Assembly: GCF_900156745.1 (NCBI RefSeq)
Contig: NZ_LT707065.1
Span: 5,592,086 to 5,656,085, forward strand
From: Achromobacter sp. MFA1 R4
GTDB lineage: Bacteria; Pseudomonadota; Gammaproteobacteria; Burkholderiales; Burkholderiaceae_B
Length of the DNA stretch: 64,000 nt
Reading direction: 5' to 3'
In this document: positions 33,600-42,435 of the stretch, one piece after another
Numbering within the stretch: the first letter of the stretch is position 1
Layout: every line of letters starts with the position of its first letter
The notes under the pieces: model-generated
Database searches by the model: none
Told to the model about the DNA's origin: nothing
The model's input: the letters and a program-made list of their open reading frames with translations, nothing else
Made by a program: the position numbers and the translations under genes

Positions 33600-34322
33600 C
33601 TAGCGCTCTCGTATCAACGTCGTCGAAAACTCGTAGCGGCCCGCCGGATGGTAGGAGCACGACACTTCGACGATGCTCCCTGCGTGGTCCTTGTAATGCC
33701 GCAGGATGAACAGGCCCGGGGACTCCGGCGGCGCTTCCAGTTCCCGGGCGACCGCCGGGGGCAAGGCGCAGGCGGAAATCGTCTGCTCGACCGACGCGAT
33801 CCGCCGGCCGTAATGTTCTTCGATCAAGTCCGACACCAGGCGGTCGGGATGCTCGCGCGCCAGCTTGCGCACGCCTTTGTAATGGGCATCGACGTACAGC
33901 TCGGTCCACACCACCGACGGCTGTCCTTCGGCGCCGCGCGTGGACGAAAACTTCAACCAGCGCGTCCCGGGGCCCACGCCCAGGCGCGCGGCCAGATCCA
34001 CGTCCACCACCACTTCCTGCACCTGCCGGATGCTGCGCGGCGTGCGGGCGGCAAGCTGCACCAGGTCTTCCAGGGACCGCAGCGACTGGCTGAACCCTGC
34101 CTTGGGGCGCGTGGCCATGACGACCGTGCCGCTGCCCCGGCGACGCGCGATCAGGCCCAAGTCCTGCAACTGACGCAAGGCGGCGCGCACGGTGTGACGG
34201 CTGGCGTCGAACTCCTCGGCCAGGGCGTTTTCGGCAGGCAGCGCGGCGCCCACGGGATACACCTCGGCGGCGATGCGGCGCGCCAGTTCTTCCGAGATGC
34301 GGGTATACAGCGTGATGGACAT
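33600..34322 (-). CDS. GntR family regulator, HutC subfamily
   Basis: The product is 240 residues. The N-terminal winged helix shows ISEELARRIAAEVYPVGAALPAENALAEEFDASRHTVRAALRQLQDLGLIARRRGSGTVV. The C-terminal UTRA domain, with LRSLEDLVQLAARTP and VEQTISACALPPAVARELEAP, is that of HutC-type proteins that bind small carboxylates or sugars. It is divergent from the lyase/Bug/fumarase operon with 136 bp between starts. A TAAATGTACG palindrome spans the operon's start codon and is a likely operator. Confidence 0.93.
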   Translation of the reverse strand: MSITLYTRISEELARRIAAEVYPVGAALPAENALAEEFDASRHTVRAALRQLQDLGLIARRRGSGTVVMATRPKAGFSQSLRSLEDLVQLAARTPRSIRQVQEVVVDVDLAARLGVGPGTRWLKFSSTRGAEGQPSVVWTELYVDAHYKGVRKLAREHPDRLVSDLIEEHYGRRIASVEQTISACALPPAVARELEAPPESPGLFILRHYKDHAGSIVEVSCSYHPAGRYEFSTTLIRER

Positions 34323-34381
34323 GGCAGGGTGCGGAATGGCGACTCCCGCATTCTATCTGCTGCCACCCGCCACGCAGCGCC

Positions 34382-34404
34382 TACGGGTAATCCCCGGCGT
34401 TGAC
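34382..34404. repeat. Direct repeat copy B flanking the GntR gene
   Basis: TACGGGTAATCCCCGGCGTTG begins at 34382 and matches copy A at 33545 apart from one extra C and a C-to-T change. It lies 59 bp upstream of the gntR start. Confidence 0.55.
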
Positions 34405-34423
34405 GTCCCGGTTTGCCCCTGCT

Positions 34424-34459
34424 TAAATGTACGTACAACTTCTTAAGAGCGTACATTTA
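34424..34459 (+). promoter_or_regulatory. 10-bp inverted repeat overlapping the start codon of the lyase operon
   Basis: TAAATGTACG (34424-34433) and CGTACATTTA (34450-34459) are perfect inverted copies separated by 16 bp. The left arm also sits inside a perfect 10-bp palindrome TGTACGTACA (34428-34437). The last base of the right arm is the A of the ATG. The divergent GntR protein is the expected ligand. Confidence 0.7.
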
Positions 34460-35814
34460 TGCCAGTCTCCGTCCTCGAATCCGCCCTGTTCAAAGACATG
34501 TTCGGCACCGCCGCGATGCGCGCCGTCTTCGACGACGCCGCCACCGTGCGGCGCTATGTCGACACCGAAGTGGCGCTCGCCCGCGTGCAGGGCCGGCTGG
34601 GCATCATTCCGCCCGAGGCCGCCCGCGCCATCGAGGCGCGCGCCGACGCCGCCGCCATCGACATGGACGAGCTGCGCGTCGAAACCGAGATCGTCGGCTA
34701 CCCCATCCTGCCGCTCGTCCACCAGTTGTCCCGGATGTGCGGCCCCGAAGGCGAGTACCTGCACTGGGGCGCCACCACGCAGGACATCATGGACACCGCC
34801 ACGGTGCTGCAGGTGCGCGATGCGCTGGCGATCATCGACGAGGACCTCGCCGCGCTGGATGGCATCCTGGACGCCCTGGCCCTGCGCTATCGCGATGCGC
34901 CCATGGCCGGGCGCACCCATTTGCAGCATGCGCTGCCGATCACCTTCGGCTACAAGGCCGCCGTGTGGCTGCTGATGGTCCGCCGCCATCGCGAACGGCT
35001 GGCCCAACTGCGCCCGCGCGTGCTGATCGGGCAGTTCGGCGGCGCCGCCGGCACGCTGGCGTCCCTGGGAGACGAGGGGCTGGCCGTGCACGCCGCGCTG
35101 ATGCAGGAGCTGGATCTGGGCGCCACCCCCATCACCTGGCACGTCGCCCGCGACGGCCTGGCCGAGACCGTGCAGTTCCTGGCGCTGGTGGCCGGCTCGC
35201 TGGGCAAGATCGCCGTGGACATCATGCTGATGATGACCAATGAACTGGGCGAAGCCTTCGAGCCCTTCGTGAAGGGCCGCGGCGCCTCCAGCACCATGCC
35301 GCAAAAGCGCAATCCGATTTCCTGCGAATTGATGTGGAGCGCGTCCAAGACCGTGCGCCAGCACGCCGGCCTCGCGCTGGACGCCATGCTGCAGGACTTC
35401 GAGCGCGCCACGGGGCCCTGGCACATCGAATGGTCGGCCGTGCCCGAAGCCTTCGTGCTGACGGCGGGCGCGCTGCACCAGGCCCGGTTCATGCTGGGCG
35501 GGCTGGAAGTGGACACGGCGCGCATGGCGCGCAACCTGGACCTGTCGGGCGGACTGATCGTGGCCGAAGCCGTGATGATGGGGCTGGCCCCGCACATCGG
35601 CCGCCAGACCGCGCACGACGTCGTGTACGACGCGTGCCGCAATGCGGCCACGTCGCGCCGCCGCCTGGCCGACGTGCTGCAAGAGGACGCGCGGGTGACG
35701 CAGCGCCTGGATGGCGCCGCCATCGAGCGCCTGTGCGATCCCGCCAATTACCTGGGGGCTGCCCCCGCCATGGTGGACCGCGTGCGGGCCCGCCCCTATC
35801 CCGGGCAAGCCTGA
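34459..35814 (+). CDS. Fumarase/aspartase superfamily lyase (adenylosuccinate lyase/PcaB-like)
   Basis: The product is 451 residues. The superfamily signature SSTMPQKRNP is intact at residues 277-286, the loop whose Ser is the general base. Other blocks are HWGATTQDIMDTATVLQ, MAGRTHLQHALPITFGYK and QFGGAAGTLASLG. Members cleave C-N or C-O bonds and release fumarate; PcaB relatives are cycloisomerases. It is followed by a Bug receptor and a class I fumarase, which suggests a fumarate-yielding lyase on an imported N- or O-substituted succinate. The exact substrate cannot be read from sequence. Confidence 0.9.
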   Translation: MPVSVLESALFKDMFGTAAMRAVFDDAATVRRYVDTEVALARVQGRLGIIPPEAARAIEARADAAAIDMDELRVETEIVGYPILPLVHQLSRMCGPEGEYLHWGATTQDIMDTATVLQVRDALAIIDEDLAALDGILDALALRYRDAPMAGRTHLQHALPITFGYKAAVWLLMVRRHRERLAQLRPRVLIGQFGGAAGTLASLGDEGLAVHAALMQELDLGATPITWHVARDGLAETVQFLALVAGSLGKIAVDIMLMMTNELGEAFEPFVKGRGASSTMPQKRNPISCELMWSASKTVRQHAGLALDAMLQDFERATGPWHIEWSAVPEAFVLTAGALHQARFMLGGLEVDTARMARNLDLSGGLIVAEAVMMGLAPHIGRQTAHDVVYDACRNAATSRRRLADVLQEDARVTQRLDGAAIERLCDPANYLGAAPAMVDRVRARPYPGQA

Positions 35815-35865
35815 CCGGCCGCCCATCCCTTACCAGAAGACACCACAACAGGACGGAGACAACTC

Positions 35866-36846
35866 ATGAAGAACTGGATGGCGGCACTGACCGTCGCGGG
35901 CGCGTTCGCCCTGCCGATGGGCGCGCAAGCACAAGACAACTACCCTGCGCGGGCGATCACCTGGATCGTCCCGTTCGCGGCCGGCGGCCCGACCGACGCC
36001 ATGGCGCGCAACGTCGCAAACCGTGTCTCGCAGGAGCTGAAGCAGACGATCCTGATCGAGAACGTGGGCGGCGCGGGCGGCACCATCGGCTCGGCCAAGG
36101 CGGCCAAGTCCCCGCCCGACGGGTACACGTTCCTGGTGGGCCACATCGGGTACATGGCGGCGGCGCCGTCCCTCTATGCCCGCCTGCCCTATGACCCGAC
36201 CCGCGACTTCCAGGCCGTGTTCCGCTTTCCCGATACCCCGCTGGTGCTGCTGGTGGGAGAATCGTCGCCCTACAAGACGGTCCCCGATCTCATCGCTTAC
36301 GGCAAGCAGCACCCGGGCAAGCTGAACTTCAGCAACGCCGGCGTCGGGTCCACGTCGCATCTGGTCGCTGCCATGTTCGCCAGCCAGGCGGGCATCGACA
36401 TCACGCCTGTCGCCTACAAGGGCGCCGGGCCGGCGCTGAACGACCTGATGGGCAATCAGGTGGACGCCATGTTCGACCAGACCAACACGGCGCTGCCGCA
36501 GACCAAGGGCGGCAAGGTCCGCGCGCTGGGGCTGACCTCCTCCGAGCGCATGGCGCAATTTCCCGACGTGCCGACGATGGCGGAAAAGGCGATCCCGAAC
36601 TTCCAGGTGTCCACCTGGTATGGCCTCTACGCCCCCAAGGGCACGCCGGACAACGTGGTGCAAACGCTCTACCAGGCCTGGCAGAAGGCGCTGGCGGACG
36701 ACGCCTTCACCGGCAAGATGGTCGAACAAGGCATCCAGCTTCTGCCGCCTGACCAGTACGCCCCGGCCGCTTTCCAGCAGTTCACCGCGGACGAAGGCCA
36801 GCGCTGGGCCAAGGTCATCAAGCAAGCCGGCATCACCCTGCAATAG
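35866..36846 (+). CDS. Tripartite tricarboxylate transporter substrate-binding protein (Bug family)
   Basis: The product is 326 residues with a signal peptide ending at GAQAQDNYPARAITWIVPFAAGGPTDAMAR, the Bug opening. It also has FSNAGVGSTSHLVAAMFASQ and ALNDLMGNQVDAMFDQT. A GGAG site precedes the ATG. It lies 51 bp after the lyase gene and 12 bp before the fumarase gene and should bring in the lyase's substrate. The nearest TctAB permease genes are on the opposite strand 3.4 kb away. Confidence 0.94.
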   Translation: MKNWMAALTVAGAFALPMGAQAQDNYPARAITWIVPFAAGGPTDAMARNVANRVSQELKQTILIENVGGAGGTIGSAKAAKSPPDGYTFLVGHIGYMAAAPSLYARLPYDPTRDFQAVFRFPDTPLVLLVGESSPYKTVPDLIAYGKQHPGKLNFSNAGVGSTSHLVAAMFASQAGIDITPVAYKGAGPALNDLMGNQVDAMFDQTNTALPQTKGGKVRALGLTSSERMAQFPDVPTMAEKAIPNFQVSTWYGLYAPKGTPDNVVQTLYQAWQKALADDAFTGKMVEQGIQLLPPDQYAPAAFQQFTADEGQRWAKVIKQAGITLQ

Positions 36847-36858
36847 GAAGCGTCCGCC

Positions 36859-38361
36859 ATGCGCGCCGTCTTTGCCGACCACATCGAAACCAGCATCGCG
36901 GATGCGCTGCAGGCCATCAGCCACACGCATCCCGCCGATTTCGTGCAGGCGCTGAAAGCGGCCCATGCGGCCGAAACGCATGCGCCCGCCCGGCAGGCCC
37001 TGCTGCAACTGCTGATCAACAGCAAGCTCAGCGCGCAGGCCCGGCGGCCCGTCTGCCAGGACACCGGCGTCGTGCACGTGTATGTGCGCATGGGCATGGA
37101 CGTGCGCGTCCGGCACGACGGCGCCGGGCCCACGCCCAGCCTGCAAACCCTGGCGAACCGCGCGGTCGCGCGCGCCTACGGCTTTCCATCCAATCCGTTG
37201 CGCGCCTCGATGGTGCGGGACCCTCTGGGTTCCCGCGGCAATACGCGCGACAACACGCCTGCCATCGTGCAGGTGGAGCTGGTGGAGGGCGACGGCCTGG
37301 ACCTGACCGTCGTCGCCAAGGGCGGCGGCGGCGACGTCAAAGCGCGCTACGCGATGTTGAACCCCAGCGACTCCGTCGCCGACTGGGTCGTGTCGCAGTT
37401 GCCCGGCATGGGCGCGGGCTGGTGCCCGCCGGGCGTGCTGGGACTGGGCGTGGGCGGCACGCCCGAACAGGCCATGGCCTTGGCCAAGCGCGCCCTGTTC
37501 ACCCCCATCGACATGCCTGCCCTGCTGCAACGCGGCGCGGATACGCCCGAGGAACGCTTGCGCACAGACGTCTACCAGCGCGTCAATGCGCTAGGCATCG
37601 GCGCGCAAGGACTGGGCGGCGATACGACCGTGCTGGACGTGAAGGTGGCCACGGCGCCCTCGCATGCGGCGCTTCTGCCGGTGGCGCTCGTGCCCAACTG
37701 CGCCGCCACACGGTTCGTCTCGTTCAGCATGCCGGCGGACGGCCCTGCGCATTTTCCGCCTGCCGATCCCGGCCTCTGGGACGGCATTCCCGACACCCTG
37801 CCCGCGCAAGCCGGCCGGCACGTCGACCTGGATACGCTGACGTCCGCGGAAGTCGCCACCTGGACGGCCGGCGACACCTTGCTGCTCTCGGGCAAGCTCC
37901 TGACCGGCCGCGATGCGGCGCACAAACGCATGGCGGACCTGCTGGATGGCGGCCAGCCCCTGCCGGTGCCGCTGCGCGGCCGGACGCTGTACTACGTGGG
38001 ACCCGTCGATCCCGTGGCGGGCGAGGCCGTCGGTCCGGCCGGCCCCACCACCGCGACCCGCATGGACAAATTCCTGCCGCAATTGCTGGCGCAGACCGGC
38101 CTGCTGGTCACCATCGGCAAGGCCGAACGCGGCAAGCTCGCCATGGAGGCCATCAAACGGCACGGCGCGGCCTACTTGACCGCCGTGGGCGGCGCCGCCT
38201 ATCTGGTGTCGCGCACGATCCAATCGTCGCGCGTCGTGGCATTTGCCGACCTGGGCATGGAAGCCATCTACGAATTCGAGGTGCGCGACATGCCGGTCAC
38301 GGTAGCGGTGGATGCGGCGGGCCGGACGACCCATGCGTTTTTCAGGATCAAGGCGGCGTAG
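36859..38361 (+). CDS. Class I (iron-sulfur) fumarate hydratase
   Basis: The product is 500 residues, the full length of a single-chain FumA-type enzyme with alpha and beta domains fused. The three Cys expected to bind the [4Fe-4S] cluster are Cys66 (PVCQDTG), Cys189 (GWCPPG) and Cys281 (PNCAAT). The beta domain shows GPTTATRMDKFLPQLLAQTG and the GKG-like IGKAERGK. It converts fumarate to malate, the fitting next step after a fumarate-releasing lyase. Mesaconase or tartrate dehydratase activity cannot be excluded. Confidence 0.92.
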   Translation: MRAVFADHIETSIADALQAISHTHPADFVQALKAAHAAETHAPARQALLQLLINSKLSAQARRPVCQDTGVVHVYVRMGMDVRVRHDGAGPTPSLQTLANRAVARAYGFPSNPLRASMVRDPLGSRGNTRDNTPAIVQVELVEGDGLDLTVVAKGGGGDVKARYAMLNPSDSVADWVVSQLPGMGAGWCPPGVLGLGVGGTPEQAMALAKRALFTPIDMPALLQRGADTPEERLRTDVYQRVNALGIGAQGLGGDTTVLDVKVATAPSHAALLPVALVPNCAATRFVSFSMPADGPAHFPPADPGLWDGIPDTLPAQAGRHVDLDTLTSAEVATWTAGDTLLLSGKLLTGRDAAHKRMADLLDGGQPLPVPLRGRTLYYVGPVDPVAGEAVGPAGPTTATRMDKFLPQLLAQTGLLVTIGKAERGKLAMEAIKRHGAAYLTAVGGAAYLVSRTIQSSRVVAFADLGMEAIYEFEVRDMPVTVAVDAAGRTTHAFFRIKAA

Positions 38362-38398
38362 TCGACGGGTTCAGCCTGCCACGTTTGCACCCACGGCA

Positions 38399-39658
38399 TC
38401 AAAGAAAGAAAAGCATCGCCGCCGCAATGGCCGTGGGCCCCAACGCAGCCATCAGCAACCCCAGCATACTCACCCCCCCATTGGCGAACCCTCCTCGAAG
38501 CAACGCCACGCCCGCGGGGTTGGGCGCATTGGCGATGACGGTCAGCCCCCCGCCGGCGACCGCGCCGGCCACCAGCATGTACTGCGCCTGGCTGGAGATC
38601 CCGTCGATGAGCGAGCCCAGGTAGGTCAGCGCGGCGTTGTCGGTGATCGCCGTCAGCGCCAGGGCGCCGATGAACAGCACGTCGGGCTCGAGTCCGCTGA
38701 CGATGGGTTGCAGCCACCACTGCTGCATGCCGCCCAGCACCACCAGGCCAGCCAGGAAAAAGCCCACCAGCAACGCTTCTTTGATGATGAGCGGGCTCTG
38801 GTGCGCCTTATAGGCCTGGGTATAGCCGATGAAAAACAGGAAAAGACCCAGGAAGATGATCGGATGATGCGCGCTGAGTACGACCGCGGCCAGGAAAAAC
38901 AGGTGGACGGCGATGACGACCGGCGACATGGGCGGGGCGGATGCCTTCAGCGAGAGCACATCGCCCGAACGCAGGTACGGACGCAACACCAGGGTCACGA
39001 GCGTGGCATTGATCAGAACGGCCAGCGCCGCCTTCCAGCCAAAATGGCTGAACATGAAGGCGCTGTCCCATCCCCAGGTCGAAGCCACCATCAAGACGGG
39101 CGGCGCCGCGTACGACGTCAGCGTTCCGCCGACCGAGATATTGACGAACAGGACACCCAGCGCCAGGTACTTCAGCCGTTCCGGCATCTCGCGGTGAAAC
39201 ACCTGCGGGGCCAGCATCATCGCGGCAATCGTCATCGCGGCCGGCTCGGTGACCAGCGATCCGGCCAGGGGCACCAGGGCCAGGCACAGCCAGGCCTTGG
39301 CCGTCTGGTCGCGTACCGGAAGCAGGCGCGCCAGGCGCTCGACAAGGCGCATCACGACCGTCAGCACGGGCAGCGACGCCGCGATGACCATCACCACGAA
39401 CACGAAGGCAGGCTCGGTGTAATTGCGCGACTCGGCGTAGGCCATGGCCGTCTCGCCGGACGCCGCCAACGCCATCAGGATCAGCAGTATGGCCGCCCAG
39501 AAGCCGAACACGACTTCGACTTCGCCCAACAGGTGCAGCAGTCCGCCATGGCGCTTGCTACGGTGCGCCAGGCGCAGAAACACCGGCGCCGAAAAGGTGT
39601 GCAGCAAGGCAATGGCAAAAACAATGGCGGCGATGATTTCGAGGCCGGACTCTGTCAC
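38399..39658 (-). CDS. Putative Na+/H+ antiporter (PF07399-type)
   Basis: The start is a GTG at 39658 with an AGGAA site upstream. The product is 419 residues with about 11 membrane helices, and has features of the NhaD/NhaB-like family: LVPLAGSLVTEPAAMTIAAMML, NISVGGTLTSYAAPPVLMVA, and TAITDNAALTYLGSLI near residues 335-350. The motif with conserved Asp and Asn in the middle of helices is consistent with cation exchange. It converges with the fumarase gene, 37 bp between stops, and appears to be alone. Confidence 0.87.
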   Translation of the reverse strand: MTESGLEIIAAIVFAIALLHTFSAPVFLRLAHRSKRHGGLLHLLGEVEVVFGFWAAILLILMALAASGETAMAYAESRNYTEPAFVFVVMVIAASLPVLTVVMRLVERLARLLPVRDQTAKAWLCLALVPLAGSLVTEPAAMTIAAMMLAPQVFHREMPERLKYLALGVLFVNISVGGTLTSYAAPPVLMVASTWGWDSAFMFSHFGWKAALAVLINATLVTLVLRPYLRSGDVLSLKASAPPMSPVVIAVHLFFLAAVVLSAHHPIIFLGLFLFFIGYTQAYKAHQSPLIIKEALLVGFFLAGLVVLGGMQQWWLQPIVSGLEPDVLFIGALALTAITDNAALTYLGSLIDGISSQAQYMLVAGAVAGGGLTVIANAPNPAGVALLRGGFANGGVSMLGLLMAALGPTAIAAAMLFFL

Positions 39659-39707
39659 GTGTCTATTCCTGCTTCAGTTTCTGATGAGAGGGAAGGATCC
39701 GCGCAAG

Positions 39708-40199
39708 TCAGATCCGAGAGGACGATACCCGCGCGACGTCGACCCACAGGCGCGTCATGACGACCCGCCGGACCAGGTCGAAGAGATGCGCGGGAGCGCT
39801 GGCGGGCACCAGGACGCGCCGAATGAGTGTCTGCAAGTCTACCCGCACGCAAGGTTCCGGCGCCGCGCGCCCGCGTTGCCGCGATAGCGCGCGCAGACGC
39901 ACCCGGCTGTCGGACGGCATGTCGATGCTGAGTTCGGCGTTGTCGGGGGCCAATACGGCCTGATGCAGGGCATCGAGCGTGGTGCAGACATAGACGGAGC
40001 CGGGTTGCGCCGATTCCTCCCGGATGTCACGCAGCCATTCCTGAGAACCGACCAGCGTCGTCGAGCCGTGTTCGGGCAGGTCGAAACGCAGGTGGCTGAA
40101 TTCAAGCAGCTCGATGAATTCCACAAAAGGCAGCGCGCGAACGACGGTCTGCGCGCCGTACGGCCCATCGCCCTCTCGATGCCGCGTCAATGATTCCAT
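39708..40199 (-). CDS. Hypothetical protein, 163 residues
   Basis: The ATG at 40199 follows a GGGAGG site. The product (begins MESLTRHREGDGPYG) is soluble with no signal peptide or membrane helix. It has many Arg and acidic residues and no motif I recognise. It lies 50 bp upstream of the antiporter gene and could be co-transcribed with it; the hairpin at 40219-40249 separates it from the TctA gene. Confidence 0.65.
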   Translation of the reverse strand: MESLTRHREGDGPYGAQTVVRALPFVEFIELLEFSHLRFDLPEHGSTTLVGSQEWLRDIREESAQPGSVYVCTTLDALHQAVLAPDNAELSIDMPSDSRVRLRALSRQRGRAAPEPCVRVDLQTLIRRVLVPASAPAHLFDLVRRVVMTRLWVDVARVSSSRI

Positions 40200-40218
40200 G
40201 AGGCCCTCCCGTCAATGA

Positions 40219-40249
40219 GAAAAGGGGGAACCAGACTGCGGTCCCCCCG
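40219..40249 (-). terminator. Terminator after tctA on the minus strand
   Basis: Read on the minus strand, GGGGGGACC, a 7-base loop and GGTTCCCCC form a 9-bp stem with one G-T pair or mismatch, followed by TTTTC. It lies 24 bp past the TctA stop codon. Confidence 0.75.
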
Positions 40250-40272
40250 TTCAATACCGGACCCGAGTGCGA

Positions 40273-41799
40273 TCAGGCCCCGGCCTGCGCCTGGGTCCGC
40301 TCAAGTTCGCGAACCCGTTTGCGGTTGCGCACGGTCGAGAACACCAGCCAGACGGCAAGCGCGAGGATGGCATAGACGAATCCGGCGCTGATCGGACGAT
40401 CGATGAACACGCTCATGCTGCCGCGCGACAACAGGAGCGCACGGCGGAAGTTCTCTTCGACCATCGGCCCCAGCACGAACCCCAGCAGCAGGGGCGCGGG
40501 CGAAAACCGCAGCTTCAGGAACAGATACCCCACCAGGCCCAGCACCAGCACCATGCCCACGTCGAACAGGTTGTTGTTCGTGCTGTAGACGCCCACGCAC
40601 ACGAAGAACAGCGCGGACGGGAACAGATACTTGTAGGGCACCTTCAGCAATCTTGCCCACATCCCGATCAGCGGCAGGTTCATGACGACCAGCATGATGT
40701 TGCCGATCCAGAAGCTGGCGATCAGCCCCCAGAACAGATCCGCGTGTTCGGTCACCATCTGCGGACCCGGCTGAATGCCGTGGATGATCAGCGCGCCCAG
40801 CATCAAGGCCATCACCGAGTCGCCGGGGATGCCCAGACTCATCGTGGGGATGAAGCTGGTCTGCGCCGCCGAGTTGTTGGCTGCTTCGGGACCTGCCACG
40901 CCTTCGATGGCGCCGTTGCCAAAGCGCTTGGGCGTTTTTGAGACGCGCTTTTCGACCGCGTAGGACATGAACGACGCAATGGTCGCGCCCGTTCCGGGCA
41001 GGATGCCCAGGACCGCGCCGATGGCGCTGCCGCGCGCGACCGGCATGGCCGACTTCCTGATGTCGCCCGGTTCCGGCCGCACCGACATCTTGGGACCGGC
41101 GCCCACGGTCGTGGCCTTGCCGATGCGATTGACGTTGGCAAAGAAGTCCGCCAGGCCGAACAGGCCCATGGCCAGCGCCACCAGCGGTATGCCATCGCTC
41201 AGTTCGATGATGCCGAAGCCGTAGCGGATGGTGCCCGTGTTGACATCCGTGCCCACCACGCCCAGCAGCAGGCCAAGAAAGACCATGGCGATGCCCTTGA
41301 TGGCGGAGCCCTTGGCAAGCGTGGCGCCGGCGAACAGGCCCAGCATCATCATCGAGAAATACTCGGCCGGCCCGAACTGAAACGCCACTTCAACCAGCAA
41401 GGGCGAAAACAGGATCATGATGACGATGCCCACGCTGGCGCCGACGAACGAGGCCATGACCAGCATGAACAGCGCGGATCCGGACTTGCCTTGCCGGGCC
41501 AGCGGATTGCCGTCCAGGCACGTCACCGCATGCGACGGCGTGCCCGGCAGGTTGAGCAGGATGCAGGTGATGCCGCCGCCGTATTGCGCGCCGTAGTAAA
41601 TGCCGGCCAGCATCATCAGCGCGGCCACCGGCGTCATCGCGTAGGTCAGCGGCAGCAGGATCGAAATGGCCGCCAGCACACCCATGCCCGGCAGCACGCC
41701 GATCATGTTGCCCATGAAGACGCCGAACAGCGACCACAGCAGGTTTTCCCACTGCAACGCCACGGAAAAGCCGTGCAGTACGTTGTCGAACAAATCCAT
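40273..41799 (-). CDS. tctA: Tripartite tricarboxylate transporter large permease TctA
   Basis: The product is 508 residues with about 12 membrane helices. The family motifs are all present: GVFMGNMIGVLPGMGVLAAISILLPLTY, GGGITCILLNLPGTPSHAVTCLDGNPLARQGKSG, GLLLGVVGTDVNTGTIRYGFG, and AIGAVLGILPGTGATIASFMSYAVEKRVSK. It forms the channel with TctB (3 bp upstream in transcription order). No TctC gene lies beside it, so it probably works with one or more of the Bug proteins encoded elsewhere. Confidence 0.95.
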   Translation of the reverse strand: MDLFDNVLHGFSVALQWENLLWSLFGVFMGNMIGVLPGMGVLAAISILLPLTYAMTPVAALMMLAGIYYGAQYGGGITCILLNLPGTPSHAVTCLDGNPLARQGKSGSALFMLVMASFVGASVGIVIMILFSPLLVEVAFQFGPAEYFSMMMLGLFAGATLAKGSAIKGIAMVFLGLLLGVVGTDVNTGTIRYGFGIIELSDGIPLVALAMGLFGLADFFANVNRIGKATTVGAGPKMSVRPEPGDIRKSAMPVARGSAIGAVLGILPGTGATIASFMSYAVEKRVSKTPKRFGNGAIEGVAGPEAANNSAAQTSFIPTMSLGIPGDSVMALMLGALIIHGIQPGPQMVTEHADLFWGLIASFWIGNIMLVVMNLPLIGMWARLLKVPYKYLFPSALFFVCVGVYSTNNNLFDVGMVLVLGLVGYLFLKLRFSPAPLLLGFVLGPMVEENFRRALLLSRGSMSVFIDRPISAGFVYAILALAVWLVFSTVRNRKRVRELERTQAQAGA

Positions 41800-41802
41800 T
41801 TT

Positions 41803-42288
41803 CTACCCCCAGCGCAGCATCGGAAACTGCAATTGCAGCGCCCAGGAAAACACCACCGCGCCGAACACGGTCATCGCAATCGCGAGGATGGCGGCGGACT
41901 TGACGGAGTTGGACGTGTCGCCCAGCGCCGAAACAAACACCAGCGCGAACGTGGCGGGCAGAAATCCCAGATAGCTTCCCAGGACGATGAAGAGCGCGAT
42001 GCCGGCCGCGATGCAGGCCATGCCGCGCACGCGCTCGTGGCGCGTGGGCTGAGGCATGTGCTCTTCGATCAGTTCTTCCTGCACTTCATCCGGATCCGGG
42101 CTGAGCGGAATCAGGATGCCCAGCGCGACGAGAAAGCAGCCGACCATCAGCGGAAAGTAGCCCGGGCCCATCCGGGCGAGCTCTCCGATGTTGTAAGACG
42201 TTGCTTGAAGAATGGTGAGCGCGCCGCATAGGGCGACGAATGCACCGCCCCACAGATCACGCTTCCTGGAAAATATGGTGCTGCCCAC
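41803..42288 (-). CDS. tctB: Tripartite tricarboxylate transporter small permease TctB
   Basis: The start is a GTG at 42288 with an AGGGGGG site. The product has 161 residues and four membrane helices (WGGAFVALCGALTILQATS, MGPGYFPLMVGCFLVALGILI, GMACIAAGIALFIVLGSYLGFL, AAILAIAMTVFGAVVFSW), including the MGPGYFP motif typical of TctB. It is the first gene of the two-gene permease unit. A long divergent interval with two inverted repeats separates it from the two-component genes. Confidence 0.93.
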   Translation of the reverse strand: MGSTIFSRKRDLWGGAFVALCGALTILQATSYNIGELARMGPGYFPLMVGCFLVALGILIPLSPDPDEVQEELIEEHMPQPTRHERVRGMACIAAGIALFIVLGSYLGFLPATFALVFVSALGDTSNSVKSAAILAIAMTVFGAVVFSWALQLQFPMLRWG

Positions 42289-42435
42289 GGCCTGCCCCCC
42301 TGTTCGTTATCGACATGCTCCGGCCGCGCTCGATGCCGCGAGCCGAAGGAGGGGCACTTTAAGGATGACGCCTTGCAATCTGCTTTCACGGCCCACGGCG
42401 CGTCCTTCGGGAAAACCAGCAGCCCGGCAAAGGGC

